From Candidatus Woesearchaeota archaeon (GTDB lineage Archaea; Nanobdellota; Nanobdellia; SCGC-AAA011-G17; ARS1403), in the NCBI GenBank assembly GCA_016188065.1, contig JACPIN010000010.1:1-64000 (forward strand): a stretch of 64,000 nucleotides of DNA, given 5' to 3'. Made by a program: the position numbers and the translations under genes. Each line of letters starts with the position of its first letter. Positions within the stretch are counted from its first letter, which is position 1. Shown piece after piece: positions 24,827 to 32,908 of this stretch. The notes beneath the pieces are model-generated. The model searched no databases, was not told the origin of the DNA, and worked only from the letters and a program-made list of their open reading frames with translations.

Positions 24827-25046
24827 GTTCTTATCAAAAGCAATGCAACTAATGGGAGAGAAAGGATCTGCTCTAAAAGCATTGGAAGAATTTGAAAAAA
24901 CCGGAAGAACAATTACAAAAACAAGGCTGAATTTTACAATAGACAGGGAAATAGCCAGGGAATTCAGAGATTATTGTAGAAAACATCGCTTAAACATGTC
25001 CAAACAAATAGAAGATTTAATTAAAAAGAAGATCAAGGCAAATTAA
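24807..25046 (+). CDS. Ribbon-helix-helix antitoxin partner of Fic
   Basis: The 79-residue protein ends with an RHH motif: a beta strand (RLNFTIDRE), helix AREFRDYCRKHRL, turn N, helix MSKQIEDLIKKKI. The N-terminal 35 residues (helical, charged) could wrap or block the toxin. It is translated in overlap with the Fic gene. It should bind the ATACACA/TGTGTAT palindromes upstream. Confidence 0.75.
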   Translation: MPSQKSKFLSKAMQLMGEKGSALKALEEFEKTGRTITKTRLNFTIDREIAREFRDYCRKHRLNMSKQIEDLIKKKIKAN

Positions 25047-25182
25047 AGCAGGCATATAAGGCTTATGCAAACATTATTTCCTAGAAGGTTTAAGGGAAAT
25101 AGTACCGATGGCCAATTTTAAAATTTATCAAATAAAAACGTTTAAAAATCCCTAAATTCCATTTTTTCTAAGGAGAATCTAA

Positions 25183-25374
25183 ATGAAAGGTAAGGTAAAA
25201 TTTTTCAATGAAATGAAAGGTTTTGGGTTCATTTCCGGAGATGATGGAAAGGAATACTTCGTACATCAAACAGGATTAGAGGCAGGAGTAACTCTGCACG
25301 AGAATGATACTGTGGAATTCGTTGTAGAAAAAGGCGATAGAGGCCCCAAAGCTGTCAAAGTAAGAAAAGAATAA
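25183..25374 (+). CDS. cspA: Cold-shock-domain protein
   Basis: A 63-residue CSD protein: GKVKFFNEMKGFGFI (RNP1-like), YFVHQTGL (RNP2-like), then VEFVVEKGDRGPKAVKV. It binds single-stranded RNA or DNA as a chaperone. A strong AAGGAGA Shine-Dalgarno sequence lies seven bases before the ATG, so this one has a leader. CSD genes are typically bacterial but occur in DPANN archaea. The large transposon begins 80 bases after it. Confidence 0.93.
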   Translation: MKGKVKFFNEMKGFGFISGDDGKEYFVHQTGLEAGVTLHENDTVEFVVEKGDRGPKAVKVRKE

Positions 25375-25531
25375 TTAAAACAATTAATTCTTAGTAAGAA
25401 TTGTGTTTGTTTTTTTCTTTTGAATAGCTTTAGCTATACCTTAGGCCATTAGGCTACATTGTAACGTTAAAGGGAGTTAATCCTCAAAGGTAAACGATCA
25501 TTTTATAAATAAATAATCCTATTAGAAAATT

Positions 25532-26514
25532 ATGAAAAAGGTAAATATCTTAATTGTCTCTATTCCGATTCTAGCTTTTATTATTGTTGGTGCTTTGGTT
25601 ATCAACAATAATCCCTCTTCAAATTTAGAAAAAGTTACAATAAATCAAGTTGGTGATTTTGTTTTGTATCTTCCTTTGTATGTTGCAAAAGACAAAGGTT
25701 TCTTTGAACAACAAGGTTTAGAGGTGAGTATTGCAAATAGTGGGGGCGATGACAAATCTTTCGCTGCAGTTTTAAGCGGAGAGGCACAATTTGCCCAAGG
25801 TGATCCGACTTTTGTAGCAATTTCTAAAGAAAAAGGTGGACCTGGAAAAGTAGTTGCTACAGTTGTTAATAAGGCTCCTTTTTGGTTAGTATCTACAAAA
25901 AATATAACCATTGATTCTGCGTCAGACTTTGAAGGCAAAAAAATCGTAACTTATTTAGCTCCTTCAACAGCTTACACCTTAACTGTAAAATTAGCACAGG
26001 ACAAAGGATTGGAAGTTGGAGAAGATTACCAGATTATTCAATCTCAATTTGGTTCTGAGTTGGGACCTCTATTCTCGGGGGAAGCAGATGCCACTCTAAC
26101 ACTACCTCCAACTGTTCAAGAAGCAGTAGATAAAGGTGCAAAGATAATTTTCTCTTATCCACAAGAATTTGGAGACATGGCAGTCACAGGCTTAACAACA
26201 ACGGATGAATATATTTCAGAAAATCCAGAAACGGTTCACAAAGTTGTAAGGGCATATATCAAGAAGCATTAGATTATATTTATATGAATCCTGAAGAAGC
26301 AAAAAGCGTTGCTATTGCCAGATTTCCAAATCTAAATGAGCAGTCGGTAAGAGATGCCATAGATTTAGCAATCAACGATGGAGTTTGGCCAAGAAGTGCA
26401 GAAACTTCGGAAAATTCTTGGGACAAAGCAATTCAAATAAGAGTTCAAGTTGGAGACATAAAAAATCCTCCTGCTTTTAATGAAGTTGTTGATAATTACT
26501 TTTTAGTAGAATAG
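25532..26514 (+). pseudogene. NMT1/SsuA-like ABC substrate-binding protein, frameshifted
   Basis: One binding protein is split in two frames: 25532-26272 ends with a stop after RAYIKKH, and the missing continuation is in the next frame (EALDYIYMNPEEAKSVAIARFPN, on to 26514). Deletion of one A in the AAGAAG run near 26262 would explain it. The N-terminus is a membrane anchor (ILIVSIPILAFIIVGALVI) without a lipobox Cys. The body is type 2 (GDFVLYLPLYVAKDKGFFEQQ). The family imports taurine, sulfonates, nitrate or thiamine precursors. Either the gene is broken or the base is a sequencing error; the other importer genes are intact. Confidence 0.8.
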
Positions 26515-26543
26515 ATTATAAATAACGAAAACGAGTTATTATT

Positions 26544-27284
26544 ATGGAAATTCAAAATCTTAAAAAGAGTTTTAATCAGAATGGTGGGAAATTACGGGTT
26601 CTGGATAATCTAAGTTTTGATGTAAAGGAAGGCGAAACTTTAGTTCTTTTAGGTCCAAGTGGTTGTGGTAAAACAACCCTATTAAATATTTTAGCAAATA
26701 TAGAAATTAAAGATGAAGGAATTATTAATATTGATTATTCAAAAAACGAGATAGGTTATATGTTTCAAACACCTCTTCTTTTTGATTGGAGAAATGTCTT
26801 TAGTAATATTGCTTTGGGATTGGAAATACAAAACAAAATTGATTCTCATAAGAAATCAAATATCTTGAGATTATTAAAAAAATATGATTTGGAAGATTTT
26901 AAAGAAAATTATCCAAAAACCTTATCTGGTGGAATGAAGCAAAGGGTAGCATTTATCAGAACAATAATTACTGATCCATCTATATTGCTTTTGGATGAAC
27001 CTTTTTCTTCCTTGGATTTTCAAACAAAACTTAAACTTGAAGAAGAATTATTTGATTTTCTTAAAAATAAAAAGATCAGAACTATTTTTGTAACGCATGA
27101 TATAGAAGAAGCTATTGCGTTGGGAGATAGGGTTCTTGTTTTAACAAAGAGACCTGCCAAAATCAAAAAAGAATATTCTATAAAATTATATGAGAAAAAT
27201 CCAATAAAAAGAAGACAGGAGCCTAAATTTGGAGAATATTTTAAGAAATTATGGGGGGAACTTAAAGATGAAACAAAAGAGTAA
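26544..27284 (+). CDS. ABC transporter ATPase, SsuB/TauB-like
   Basis: A complete 246-residue nucleotide-binding subunit: Walker A GPSGCGKTT, Q-loop YMFQTPLLFDWRNV, signature LSGGMKQR, Walker B ILLLDEP, H-loop VTHDIEEA. The DWRNV and LFDFL details put it with the SsuB/TauB/NrtD importers. It drives uptake with the permease that overlaps its end. It is 29 bases after the (frameshifted) binding protein and lies inside the transposon. Confidence 0.93.
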   Translation: MEIQNLKKSFNQNGGKLRVLDNLSFDVKEGETLVLLGPSGCGKTTLLNILANIEIKDEGIINIDYSKNEIGYMFQTPLLFDWRNVFSNIALGLEIQNKIDSHKKSNILRLLKKYDLEDFKENYPKTLSGGMKQRVAFIRTIITDPSILLLDEPFSSLDFQTKLKLEEELFDFLKNKKIRTIFVTHDIEEAIALGDRVLVLTKRPAKIKKEYSIKLYEKNPIKRRQEPKFGEYFKKLWGELKDETKE

Positions 27285-28026
27285 GATTCTCCTATATCAA
27301 ATACTAATTTTATTCGGATTCTTAATAATTTGGGAAATATTGGTTTCAGGTTCAAGAACGTCTCAATTTTTATATAGTTCTCCTCTTCAAATCTTAAATA
27401 TCTTGATAAAAGATATTTCTAATTTCTCCCTCATTTATCATTCTTTCATAACTTTTTATGAAACTATTGTCGGTTTCATAATTGGAAACCTGTTAGGTAT
27501 ATCAATTGGCTTAGGGTTGTGGTATTCAAAAGCTGCTTTCAAAATTGCAAAACCTTACATTATTATTTTAGGTTCAATTCCTATATTTGCAATTGCTCCA
27601 CTTTTGATTATTTGGTTTGGGACAGGAATTTTATCAAAGATAGTTTTGGTTATCCTATCTACCTTAATTTTGGCGATGGTTCAATCTTACAAAGGAGCAA
27701 GTGAAATTGATAATAATAGGGTTAATATGATGAAATCTTTTGGAGCAAATAAAAATCAGATTTTTACAATGCTAGTCATTCCTTCTTCGTTGTCTTGGGT
27801 ATTATCGGCCGTTAAATTAAATATAGGGTTTGCATTACTTGGAGCATTTATTGGAGAGTTTATTTCATCTGAAGCAGGTTTAGGACATTATATTATCAGA
27901 GCAAGTGGATTATATGATATTGCCTCTGTATTCGCAGGAATAATTATGATTGCCCTAATTGCCTTATTATTAAACTTCTGTGTAGATATATTGGAAAGAA
28001 AATTAACGCCTTGGTTAAAAGAATAA
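27268..28026 (+). CDS. ABC transporter permease, SsuC/TauC-like
   Basis: The 252-residue membrane protein has about six helices and the cytoplasmic EAA-like loop (KSFGANKNQIFTMLVIPSSLSWVLSAVK). I start it at the ATG at 27268, which overlaps the ATPase by 17 bases and follows a GGGGGG run; the TTG at 27229 is less likely. The ABC importer genes run binding protein, ATPase, permease as in ssu/tau operons. The substrate is not set by sequence. It ends two bases before the convergent transposase stop. Confidence 0.92.
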   Translation: MKQKSKILLYQILILFGFLIIWEILVSGSRTSQFLYSSPLQILNILIKDISNFSLIYHSFITFYETIVGFIIGNLLGISIGLGLWYSKAAFKIAKPYIIILGSIPIFAIAPLLIIWFGTGILSKIVLVILSTLILAMVQSYKGASEIDNNRVNMMKSFGANKNQIFTMLVIPSSLSWVLSAVKLNIGFALLGAFIGEFISSEAGLGHYIIRASGLYDIASVFAGIIMIALIALLLNFCVDILERKLTPWLKE

Positions 28027-28027
28027 A

Positions 28028-28966
28028 TTAAATCTTACTCATTTTAATCAAATCTAACCACTTATTATTTCCCAACTCTAATTGAGGTATAGCAACTTCG
28101 GCGGGTGTCTTTTTATCTAAAGACATATGCTTTCTGTTGAAGTTGTAATTTATTTCCAATCCTTTCATAATTGCATTAGCACTTTCTATGCAACCATGAA
28201 AACCACGCATTACTTTTGTTCTTTCTCTTATTGTATTGTGCAATCTTTCAATAGGATAATTAAAACCTCTTTCATCTGCTATTACAACATTATGAATTAT
28301 CTTGCTCTTTGTTCTTGAGGAAGCGTGATAAGGAGATTGTAAACTGAAAGCCTTTCTTAAAACTCTTGGATAACCTCTTAATCCGTCTGTTGTAACAATC
28401 TCAACTTGTTCTCCTGTTTTGAATTTTGCTCTTTTCATAACTTTAATTAAATTCTCATTAGTTCTACTTCTCATATATTCGCCTGTCACCATAAATTTAG
28501 TTTCTACATCAAAAGTATCAACAAACCAATTCTGCTCTTTTCCTTTTTGATATTTGCTTTTTCTTCTGCAATATTCCATTTCATCGCTTTGCATTTCTTT
28601 TCCACATTTTATTGGAATATTATCAATTAAGTTGCTGACCATTGTAGCATATTTCACAATCCATCTATAAACTGACATATGACTTGAATTATGAGGATAA
28701 AAAGATTGAAAATGTTCTTGCACTTTTCTTAATGAAACACCTTTATAATATAAATCAATTCCAGCAGTTATTTTATTCTCATGATTTCTCATTCTGTAAA
28801 AACCATTATCAATAACAAATCTGAAGTTGCATTCATTACATCTATATCTCTGTATCTTGCCTCTGTCTTCTGTTTTTCTTTTACCATCCTTTTTGGTTTG
28901 GTTAGAATTACATTTAGGACAGATTACATTTTTATACTTCTGTTGAATTATATCTTTGGATTTCAT
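28028..28966 (-). CDS. IS6/IS1-like DDE transposase of the large transposon
   Basis: The 312-residue protein has an N-terminal zinc ribbon (CPKCNSN...CNECNF), a helix-turn-helix (VSLRKVQEHFQ; MSVYRWIVKY), and DDE residues in QSDEMEY, VTTDGLRGYP and YPIERLHNTIRERT. The family lies between IS6/IS240 and IS1-type enzymes. It is the only transposase inside the 9-bp target duplication, so it probably mobilises the whole unit. Its coding DNA is not hairpin-rich, unlike the other two transposase genes. A GAGGGC hairpin (AGAGGGC / GCCCTCT, about 28992-29010) sits just upstream. Confidence 0.85.
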   Translation of the reverse strand: MKSKDIIQQKYKNVICPKCNSNQTKKDGKRKTEDRGKIQRYRCNECNFRFVIDNGFYRMRNHENKITAGIDLYYKGVSLRKVQEHFQSFYPHNSSHMSVYRWIVKYATMVSNLIDNIPIKCGKEMQSDEMEYCRRKSKYQKGKEQNWFVDTFDVETKFMVTGEYMRSRTNENLIKVMKRAKFKTGEQVEIVTTDGLRGYPRVLRKAFSLQSPYHASSRTKSKIIHNVVIADERGFNYPIERLHNTIRERTKVMRGFHGCIESANAIMKGLEINYNFNRKHMSLDKKTPAEVAIPQLELGNNKWLDLIKMSKI

Positions 28967-29144
28967 TTTGGTTGGTAGCCGACTTGGAATCTAGAGGGCT
29001 TTATGCCCTCTTTATATTTACTTAACTAATTACTAATTATATAAGTAAGTTAAAGTATATAAATGTTTCGCTAGTTAATTAGCAACTATATAGTTAATAT
29101 TTTAAAAAGTAAGTTTTATAAAGAATAAATCTCTATATTTGGAT

Positions 29145-29288
29145 ATGGCAGAAGTAAAAATAGAAGTTAAAGGCTATAAATGTGAAAGATGTAATCATGA
29201 GTGGATACCAAGAAAAAAAGAATATCCTACCTTATGCCCAAATTGTAAATCTGCTTATTGGGATAAACCAGCCAGAAAGAAGAAATAA
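29145..29288 (+). CDS. Small zinc-ribbon protein, 47 aa
   Basis: The frame MAEVKIEVKGYKCERC... CPNCKSAYWDKPARKKK has two CxxC knuckles (CERC and CPNC) 17 residues apart. Such short ribbons are seen in archaeal translation- or toxin-linked proteins. A TATA box (GTTTTATAAA, about 29113-29122) lies about 25 bases upstream. It is a passenger near the right end of the transposon, on the opposite strand to the transposase. Confidence 0.7.
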   Translation: MAEVKIEVKGYKCERCNHEWIPRKKEYPTLCPNCKSAYWDKPARKKK

Positions 29289-29396
29289 TTTTTTTGAGCT
29301 AAATAACTCCCGCTTACGTTACAATGTACCATTAGGCATAACTTTATAAATAAATTTTGAGAGATTAAATCATTAACAAATCTAGGTAAAAATAAA

Positions 29397-29771
29397 ATGA
29401 AAGAATTTAATCCAGATGATTACGAAAACACCGGCAGAAGAAGTTCTGGAAGGGCAGGTAGAAGAGGGCCAAGCAGAAGAAACACTGATCGAAAAGATTC
29501 AGGAAGATTTGATAGAAAGCCTTCTATTAGAAAGGATTTCAGGCCAAGGTTCTCAGAAGATCGCTCAATGCATAAGGTAACATGTGATTCATGCGGTGAA
29601 AGCTGTGAAGTTCCTTTCAAGCCGACTGTAGGCAAGCCTGTTTACTGTGATGCATGTTTTAAAAAGAATAAGAGTTCCGGATCAGAAAACAGGGCTAATC
29701 AATCTTCAATGGAGCTAGCTCAGATAAATGAAAAGCTCGACAGAATATTGGAAGCATTAAAGGTAGATTAA
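29397..29771 (+). CDS. RNA-binding-like CXXC zinc-ribbon protein with Arg-rich N-terminus
   Basis: The 124-residue protein has an Arg/Ser/Gly-rich disordered start (GRRSSGRAGRRGPSRRN), a CDSCGESC...CDACF zinc ribbon at about 62-82, and a C-terminal helix (MELAQINEKLDRILEAL). CXXCxGxCxxxxxP-type ribbons of this kind are common in DPANN and bacterial candidate phyla, and likely bind nucleic acid. Its promoter lies directly beside the transposon's right target duplication. Confidence 0.8.
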   Translation: MKEFNPDDYENTGRRSSGRAGRRGPSRRNTDRKDSGRFDRKPSIRKDFRPRFSEDRSMHKVTCDSCGESCEVPFKPTVGKPVYCDACFKKNKSSGSENRANQSSMELAQINEKLDRILEALKVD

Positions 29772-29818
29772 ATTCTCTATAAAAACACTTAAAAACCTCT
29801 TTTCTTCAAATATTTCAG

Positions 29819-30487
29819 GTGATAAAGGAGTTAAAGATCACAAATTACAAATTAAGCCCAAGCACTATAAACTTAATGCTGGAATGCAAGAGATGCTTCT
29901 GGCTGCAGATAGTTAAAGGTATTAAAAGACCTCAAGGGCCATTTCCATCTTTGCCTTCTGGAATGGATCTAATCTTAAAGAAGCATTTTGACAGGTTTAT
30001 GGAAAAAGATAAATTACCCCCCGAGATAAGAGAAACTTGCAAAGACTGCAAATTATTTAATGATAAAAAACTGCTTGAAATCTGGAGGAATAACAGGAAA
30101 GGAATTGGGTTTATTGATAAAAACACAGGAATTTTATTGCATGGAGCAGTTGACAATATTTTAATTTCTAAAAATGGAAAACTGGTTGTCTTGGATTATA
30201 AAACTAGGGGCTTTCCGGTAAAGGAGGATACTCATGAATATTATCAGCTACAGATGGATCTCTATAATTTTTTATTAAGAAAAAATAATTATGAAACAGA
30301 AGATTTTACTTATTTATTGTTTTATTATCCAAAAGAAGTCTTGGAGACAGGAGAAGTTATTTTTGACACCGAATTAGTTAAAATGAAGATTAATGTAAAA
30401 GAAGGAGAAAAAGCTTTTAATGATGCTGTTGCTTTGATTAATGGAGATATTCCAGAAGAAAAGTGTGAGTGGTGCGAGAATAAATAA
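29819..30487 (+). CDS. Cas4/RecB-like PD-(D/E)XK nuclease with cysteine cluster
   Basis: The 222-residue protein has the RecB/Cas4-type nuclease core: HGAVDNILISKNGKLVVLDYKT (the D...D-x-K motif) and YQLQMDLYNFLL. Cysteines in ECKRC, CKDC and CEWC could hold an iron-sulfur cluster as in Cas4 and AddB. No CRISPR is near, so a repair or defence nuclease role is more likely. The start is GTG at 29819, supported by conserved-looking LSPSTINLMLECKRC. Its last 82 bases are present a second time at 31699-31779. Confidence 0.8.
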   Translation: MIKELKITNYKLSPSTINLMLECKRCFWLQIVKGIKRPQGPFPSLPSGMDLILKKHFDRFMEKDKLPPEIRETCKDCKLFNDKKLLEIWRNNRKGIGFIDKNTGILLHGAVDNILISKNGKLVVLDYKTRGFPVKEDTHEYYQLQMDLYNFLLRKNNYETEDFTYLLFYYPKEVLETGEVIFDTELVKMKINVKEGEKAFNDAVALINGDIPEEKCEWCENK

Positions 30488-30554
30488 TAAAGAAAAGGAT
30501 TCATCGAATCTAACAAGATAAGATTTATATAAATAAAAAAACAATGAATAGAAC

Positions 30555-30740
30555 ATGAAAAATAATCGAGTTAAATTCCTAAAAGTATTTGCTAATCTTC
30601 CGGAAGAATTAAGAAAAGACATCATTGCAGTAATTGATGATAAAACCTATACATGGAATGCATCCTACTTAGAGATAAGAGATAAAACTTCGTTAGGACA
30701 AAAAATATTAAAAATGTTGGAGGAGAACAAGATTCTATGA
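30555..30740 (+). CDS. Small protein of the CHAT operon, 61 aa
   Basis: A small soluble protein (VKFLKVFANLPEELRKDIIAVID, then TYTWNASYLEIRDKTSLGQKILKMLEE). The layout of helix, beta pair and helix looks like a tiny winged-helix or adaptor. Its stop overlaps the next start (ATGA). A TATA box (GATTTATATAAAT near 30520-30532) sets a leaderless-type promoter. First gene of a three-gene operon ending in a caspase-like protease. Family unknown to me. Confidence 0.6.
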   Translation: MKNNRVKFLKVFANLPEELRKDIIAVIDDKTYTWNASYLEIRDKTSLGQKILKMLEENKIL

Positions 30741-30988
30741 CAAATAATCTTAAACAAGGGCATATCCCCAAATCGATGAGGGATTTAGCCATCGCAAGAA
30801 TAGAAGTGCAAGTCTCTTCAAATATGAGACTTTCTATGGGATCTTATGGGAATATGTCCAAGGAAGAGATGATAGAACATATAAAAAAAGATGATGAAAT
30901 CGGAAGAAAAATTGTTGAATCTCAATTAAGGTTTATCCGAGCGCAAGCAAGCGGTCAAATAACAAAGGAGTTGGCATCTATAGAATGA
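30737..30988 (+). CDS. Small helical protein of the CHAT operon, 83 aa
   Basis: A helical protein (SKEEMIEHIKKDDEIGRKIVESQLRFIRAQ). It is joined by four-base ATGA overlaps to both neighbours, so all three are translated together. It could be a substrate, inhibitor or adaptor of the protease; no family is recognised. Confidence 0.6.
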   Translation: MTNNLKQGHIPKSMRDLAIARIEVQVSSNMRLSMGSYGNMSKEEMIEHIKKDDEIGRKIVESQLRFIRAQASGQITKELASIE

Positions 30989-31632
30989 AAAAAGGGATGA
31001 TTATTACATTACCCCGTCATGACATCGTTACCGAATATCTGTCTCAATTTTCAAAACAAATTATAAGAGCATCTGAGGACCAAGGAATTCCTTGTAAACA
31101 ACTGAGGGATAAAGAAGCAAGCAAAGAGGTTTTTGAAAACCTTGTTAAAACTCTCGGGTATAAATTGGTTGTCTTAAATGGTCACGGAAATCCTGAAGCA
31201 GTTTATGGGCAAAGCGACAAACCCCTTGTTGAAAAAGGAGTTAACCATCATATCTTATCTGACAAGATTACTTATGCCCGCTCCTGTGATTCTGCATCAT
31301 CATTGGGGCAAGCCATTGCAAAAAATAATAAAGAAGGTTGTTTTATAGGATATGAATTACCATTCCAGTTTTACTGCGATATCACCTGGGAAGGAAATCC
31401 AAGCAAGGATAAATTAGCTCCTATTTTCCTAAATCCTTCTAATCTAATCCCTATTGGAATAGTAAATGGCAAGACAACCGCGGAGGCCCATGTTTCTTCA
31501 AAGACATCAATGTTAAAAAATATGAATAAGGTGCTGAGAAAATCAGACCCAGATTCGTTGGCAATCGCAGCAGCATTATGGAATAATTATGAAGGGCAAG
31601 TTTTAATCGGGAATGAAAAGATGATTCTGTAG
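30985..31632 (+). CDS. Caspase/CHAT-like cysteine protease
   Basis: The 215-residue protein has the order of a caspase-fold peptidase: beta strand LVVLNGHGNPEAVYG with the catalytic His, and TYARSCDSASSLGQAI with the catalytic Cys, followed by a core strand (GCFIGYELPF). CHAT proteases in prokaryotes act in abortive-infection and gasdermin systems, where they cut partner proteins. The two small proteins just upstream are the likely partners. The cassette is bracketed by copies of the nuclease 3' end. The call rests on two short motifs. Confidence 0.7.
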   Translation: MKKGMIITLPRHDIVTEYLSQFSKQIIRASEDQGIPCKQLRDKEASKEVFENLVKTLGYKLVVLNGHGNPEAVYGQSDKPLVEKGVNHHILSDKITYARSCDSASSLGQAIAKNNKEGCFIGYELPFQFYCDITWEGNPSKDKLAPIFLNPSNLIPIGIVNGKTTAEAHVSSKTSMLKNMNKVLRKSDPDSLAIAAALWNNYEGQVLIGNEKMIL

Positions 31633-31641
31633 ATAATTCTT

Positions 31642-31791
31642 ATGCATTATAAGCTTCAGTTCATTATAAACCATAAAAAGGTGGATTCCAGGCCTGCTAA
31701 AGAAGGAGAAAAAGCTTTTAATGATGCTGTTGCTTTGATTAATGGAGATATTCCTGAAAAAAAGTGTGAGTGGTGTGAGGGGAAACTTTAA
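31642..31791 (+). pseudogene. 3' fragment of the Cas4-like nuclease gene
   Basis: A 49-codon frame (MHYKLQFIINHKKVDSRPAK, then the nuclease C-terminal EGEKAFNDAVALINGDIPEKKCEWCEGKL in part). The first 17 residues are unrelated to the nuclease. It is the second copy of the 82-bp repeat and is probably not functional, although it could make a small protein with the CEWC knuckle. Confidence 0.6.
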
Positions 31792-31850
31792 TCATTTCAC
31801 CAATGGACATCTTCGGTTTCCAGGAACCCGTGTTAGAAATTAAATCACAA

Positions 31851-32045
31851 CTACATCGGGGGGTCATAAGCATATCTGCTACAACGTTCTTTAAATTTTG
31901 CATATCTAAAAGATTCTATAATGATCAGAATGATGGTCCCAGCAACGAGAATTGTCCAACCGTGGTTATTTCTTTGTAAAAATAATACTGTTGCCCCTAA
32001 GACTGTTGTTCCAGAAATTGTCAAGTTAGTTATGTTCAATGACAT
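31851..32045 (-). CDS. Small membrane protein, 64 aa
   Basis: Two hydrophobic segments (ISGTTVLGATVLFL and WTILVAGTIILIII), then a short basic cytoplasmic tail. The gene lies 24 bases downstream of the DUF3800 gene on the same strand and may share its transcript. Small membrane proteins next to nucleases are common in defence loci, but no family is seen. Confidence 0.5.
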   Translation of the reverse strand: MSLNITNLTISGTTVLGATVLFLQRNNHGWTILVAGTIILIIIESFRYAKFKERCSRYAYDPPM

Positions 32046-32069
32046 ATTTATTTCCTAAATAAGGAGATA

Positions 32070-32768
32070 TTAAAATGTATCTATAATATTTGAATCGGGG
32101 AATATTTTGATACCATAACCTTTAATTTTCCCTTCTGAACTCCTATCAAAGAAAAGTAGGCATCTAAGATAGTGTTCTTCTTTTTTTGAAGTATAATTCA
32201 AAAGACTGTTCATCGCTGCACCCAATAAGTCTGCAATTTGTAATGCCCTACATTCACAATCATCTTTCTCAAAAAGATGATTAATCAAGCTGAATTCCCA
32301 TCCCCACCAACTACCATGTTCAAGAAGATTTTTATGTTTTTGTTTTATTATCTTAAAATAATTTTGGCTTTTATCATAGATTACTTGTCCGTTCTCAGAA
32401 TTTCCTTTCTTCCTTAAGAATTTATGAAATCTTTCAAGCAAATGTTCATATGCTTTCTCTAAAGTAAATGCATTATCTCTTGCCCAATCATTATCAACAG
32501 CAGAGACAATAAATACCGGAGTTTTTTTCATAAGCAAATCGTAATACCCTTCTCTAAAAGATAAATATTGTTTTTGAGTAAACTCGTTATTATAATAATA
32601 TCTTTTTCTAATTTCTTTTAAAATTATCTTGTTTGTTCCAAATGACTCTAACAACAATCTTTCTATCTCTTTACAAATGAGATTATACCCTCTAGAGTGA
32701 ATTATTACACCTGACAAAATTGTGTACTTTTCGTTAATTCCTGTCTCATCAACATACATTGAATACAT
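32070..32768 (-). CDS. DUF3800 protein, RNase-H-like fold
   Basis: The 232-residue protein starts with YVDETG, the DUF3800 signature, and later has SQNYFKIIKQKH and CRALQIADLLGAAMN, which carry the other conserved Asp. The family is predicted to have an RNase-H-like nuclease or transposase fold and is widespread in mobile and defence regions. The first ATG is 32768; a second at 32759 (MYVDETG) fits the family start better. A GAGGTGAT hairpin lies about 20-50 bases upstream. Confidence 0.8.
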   Translation of the reverse strand: MYSMYVDETGINEKYTILSGVIIHSRGYNLICKEIERLLLESFGTNKIILKEIRKRYYYNNEFTQKQYLSFREGYYDLLMKKTPVFIVSAVDNDWARDNAFTLEKAYEHLLERFHKFLRKKGNSENGQVIYDKSQNYFKIIKQKHKNLLEHGSWWGWEFSLINHLFEKDDCECRALQIADLLGAAMNSLLNYTSKKEEHYLRCLLFFDRSSEGKIKGYGIKIFPDSNIIDTF

Positions 32769-32787
32769 ACCTGTCTAGAAGCAATCA

Positions 32788-32818
32788 AGAGGTGATAGTC
32801 CCCTCTTTAATCACCTCT
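32788..32818. promoter_or_regulatory. Hairpin pairing a Shine-Dalgarno word with its complement
   Basis: AGAGGTGAT (32788-32796) and ATCACCTCT (32810-32818) form a perfect 9-bp stem with a 13-base loop. The arms are the archaeal Shine-Dalgarno word and the anti-SD of 16S rRNA. On the minus strand it lies in the DUF3800 leader region; it may tune translation or be the end of a small element. Confidence 0.4.
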
Positions 32819-32908
32819 CTACATCCATCATGCAGGTTATTCTTTTTATAGATTTCTATTATCTTCTACATAAAAACACTTAAAACCTTTCCTTTCTTAT
32901 TTCTTTCA

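Larger units (their letters stand above)
25446..29337. mobile_element. 3.9 kb passenger-carrying transposon with 9-bp target duplication
   Basis: The bases CCATTAGGC flank the element as a direct repeat (25446-25454 and 29329-29337). Inside them, 22-bp terminal inverted repeats face each other (25455-25476 and 29307-29328). They start TACATTGTAACGT and end GGGAG, and 19 of 22 positions match. The unit of 3874 bases holds an ABC importer, a DDE transposase on the minus strand, and a zinc-ribbon gene. The insertion lies about 10 bases upstream of the TATA box (CTTTATAAATA) of the gene at 29397, so it has replaced that gene's upstream control region. Confidence 0.85.
30398..31779. repeat. 82-bp direct repeat bracketing the CHAT operon
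   Basis: Bases 30398-30479, the end of the Cas4-like nuclease gene, reappear at 31699-31779 with three mismatches, coding the same EGEKAFNDAVALINGDIP and CEWCE. The three CHAT-operon genes lie exactly between the two copies. This looks like an insertion that rebuilt the host gene's end, or a duplication followed by loss. No recombinase lies inside. Confidence 0.75.
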
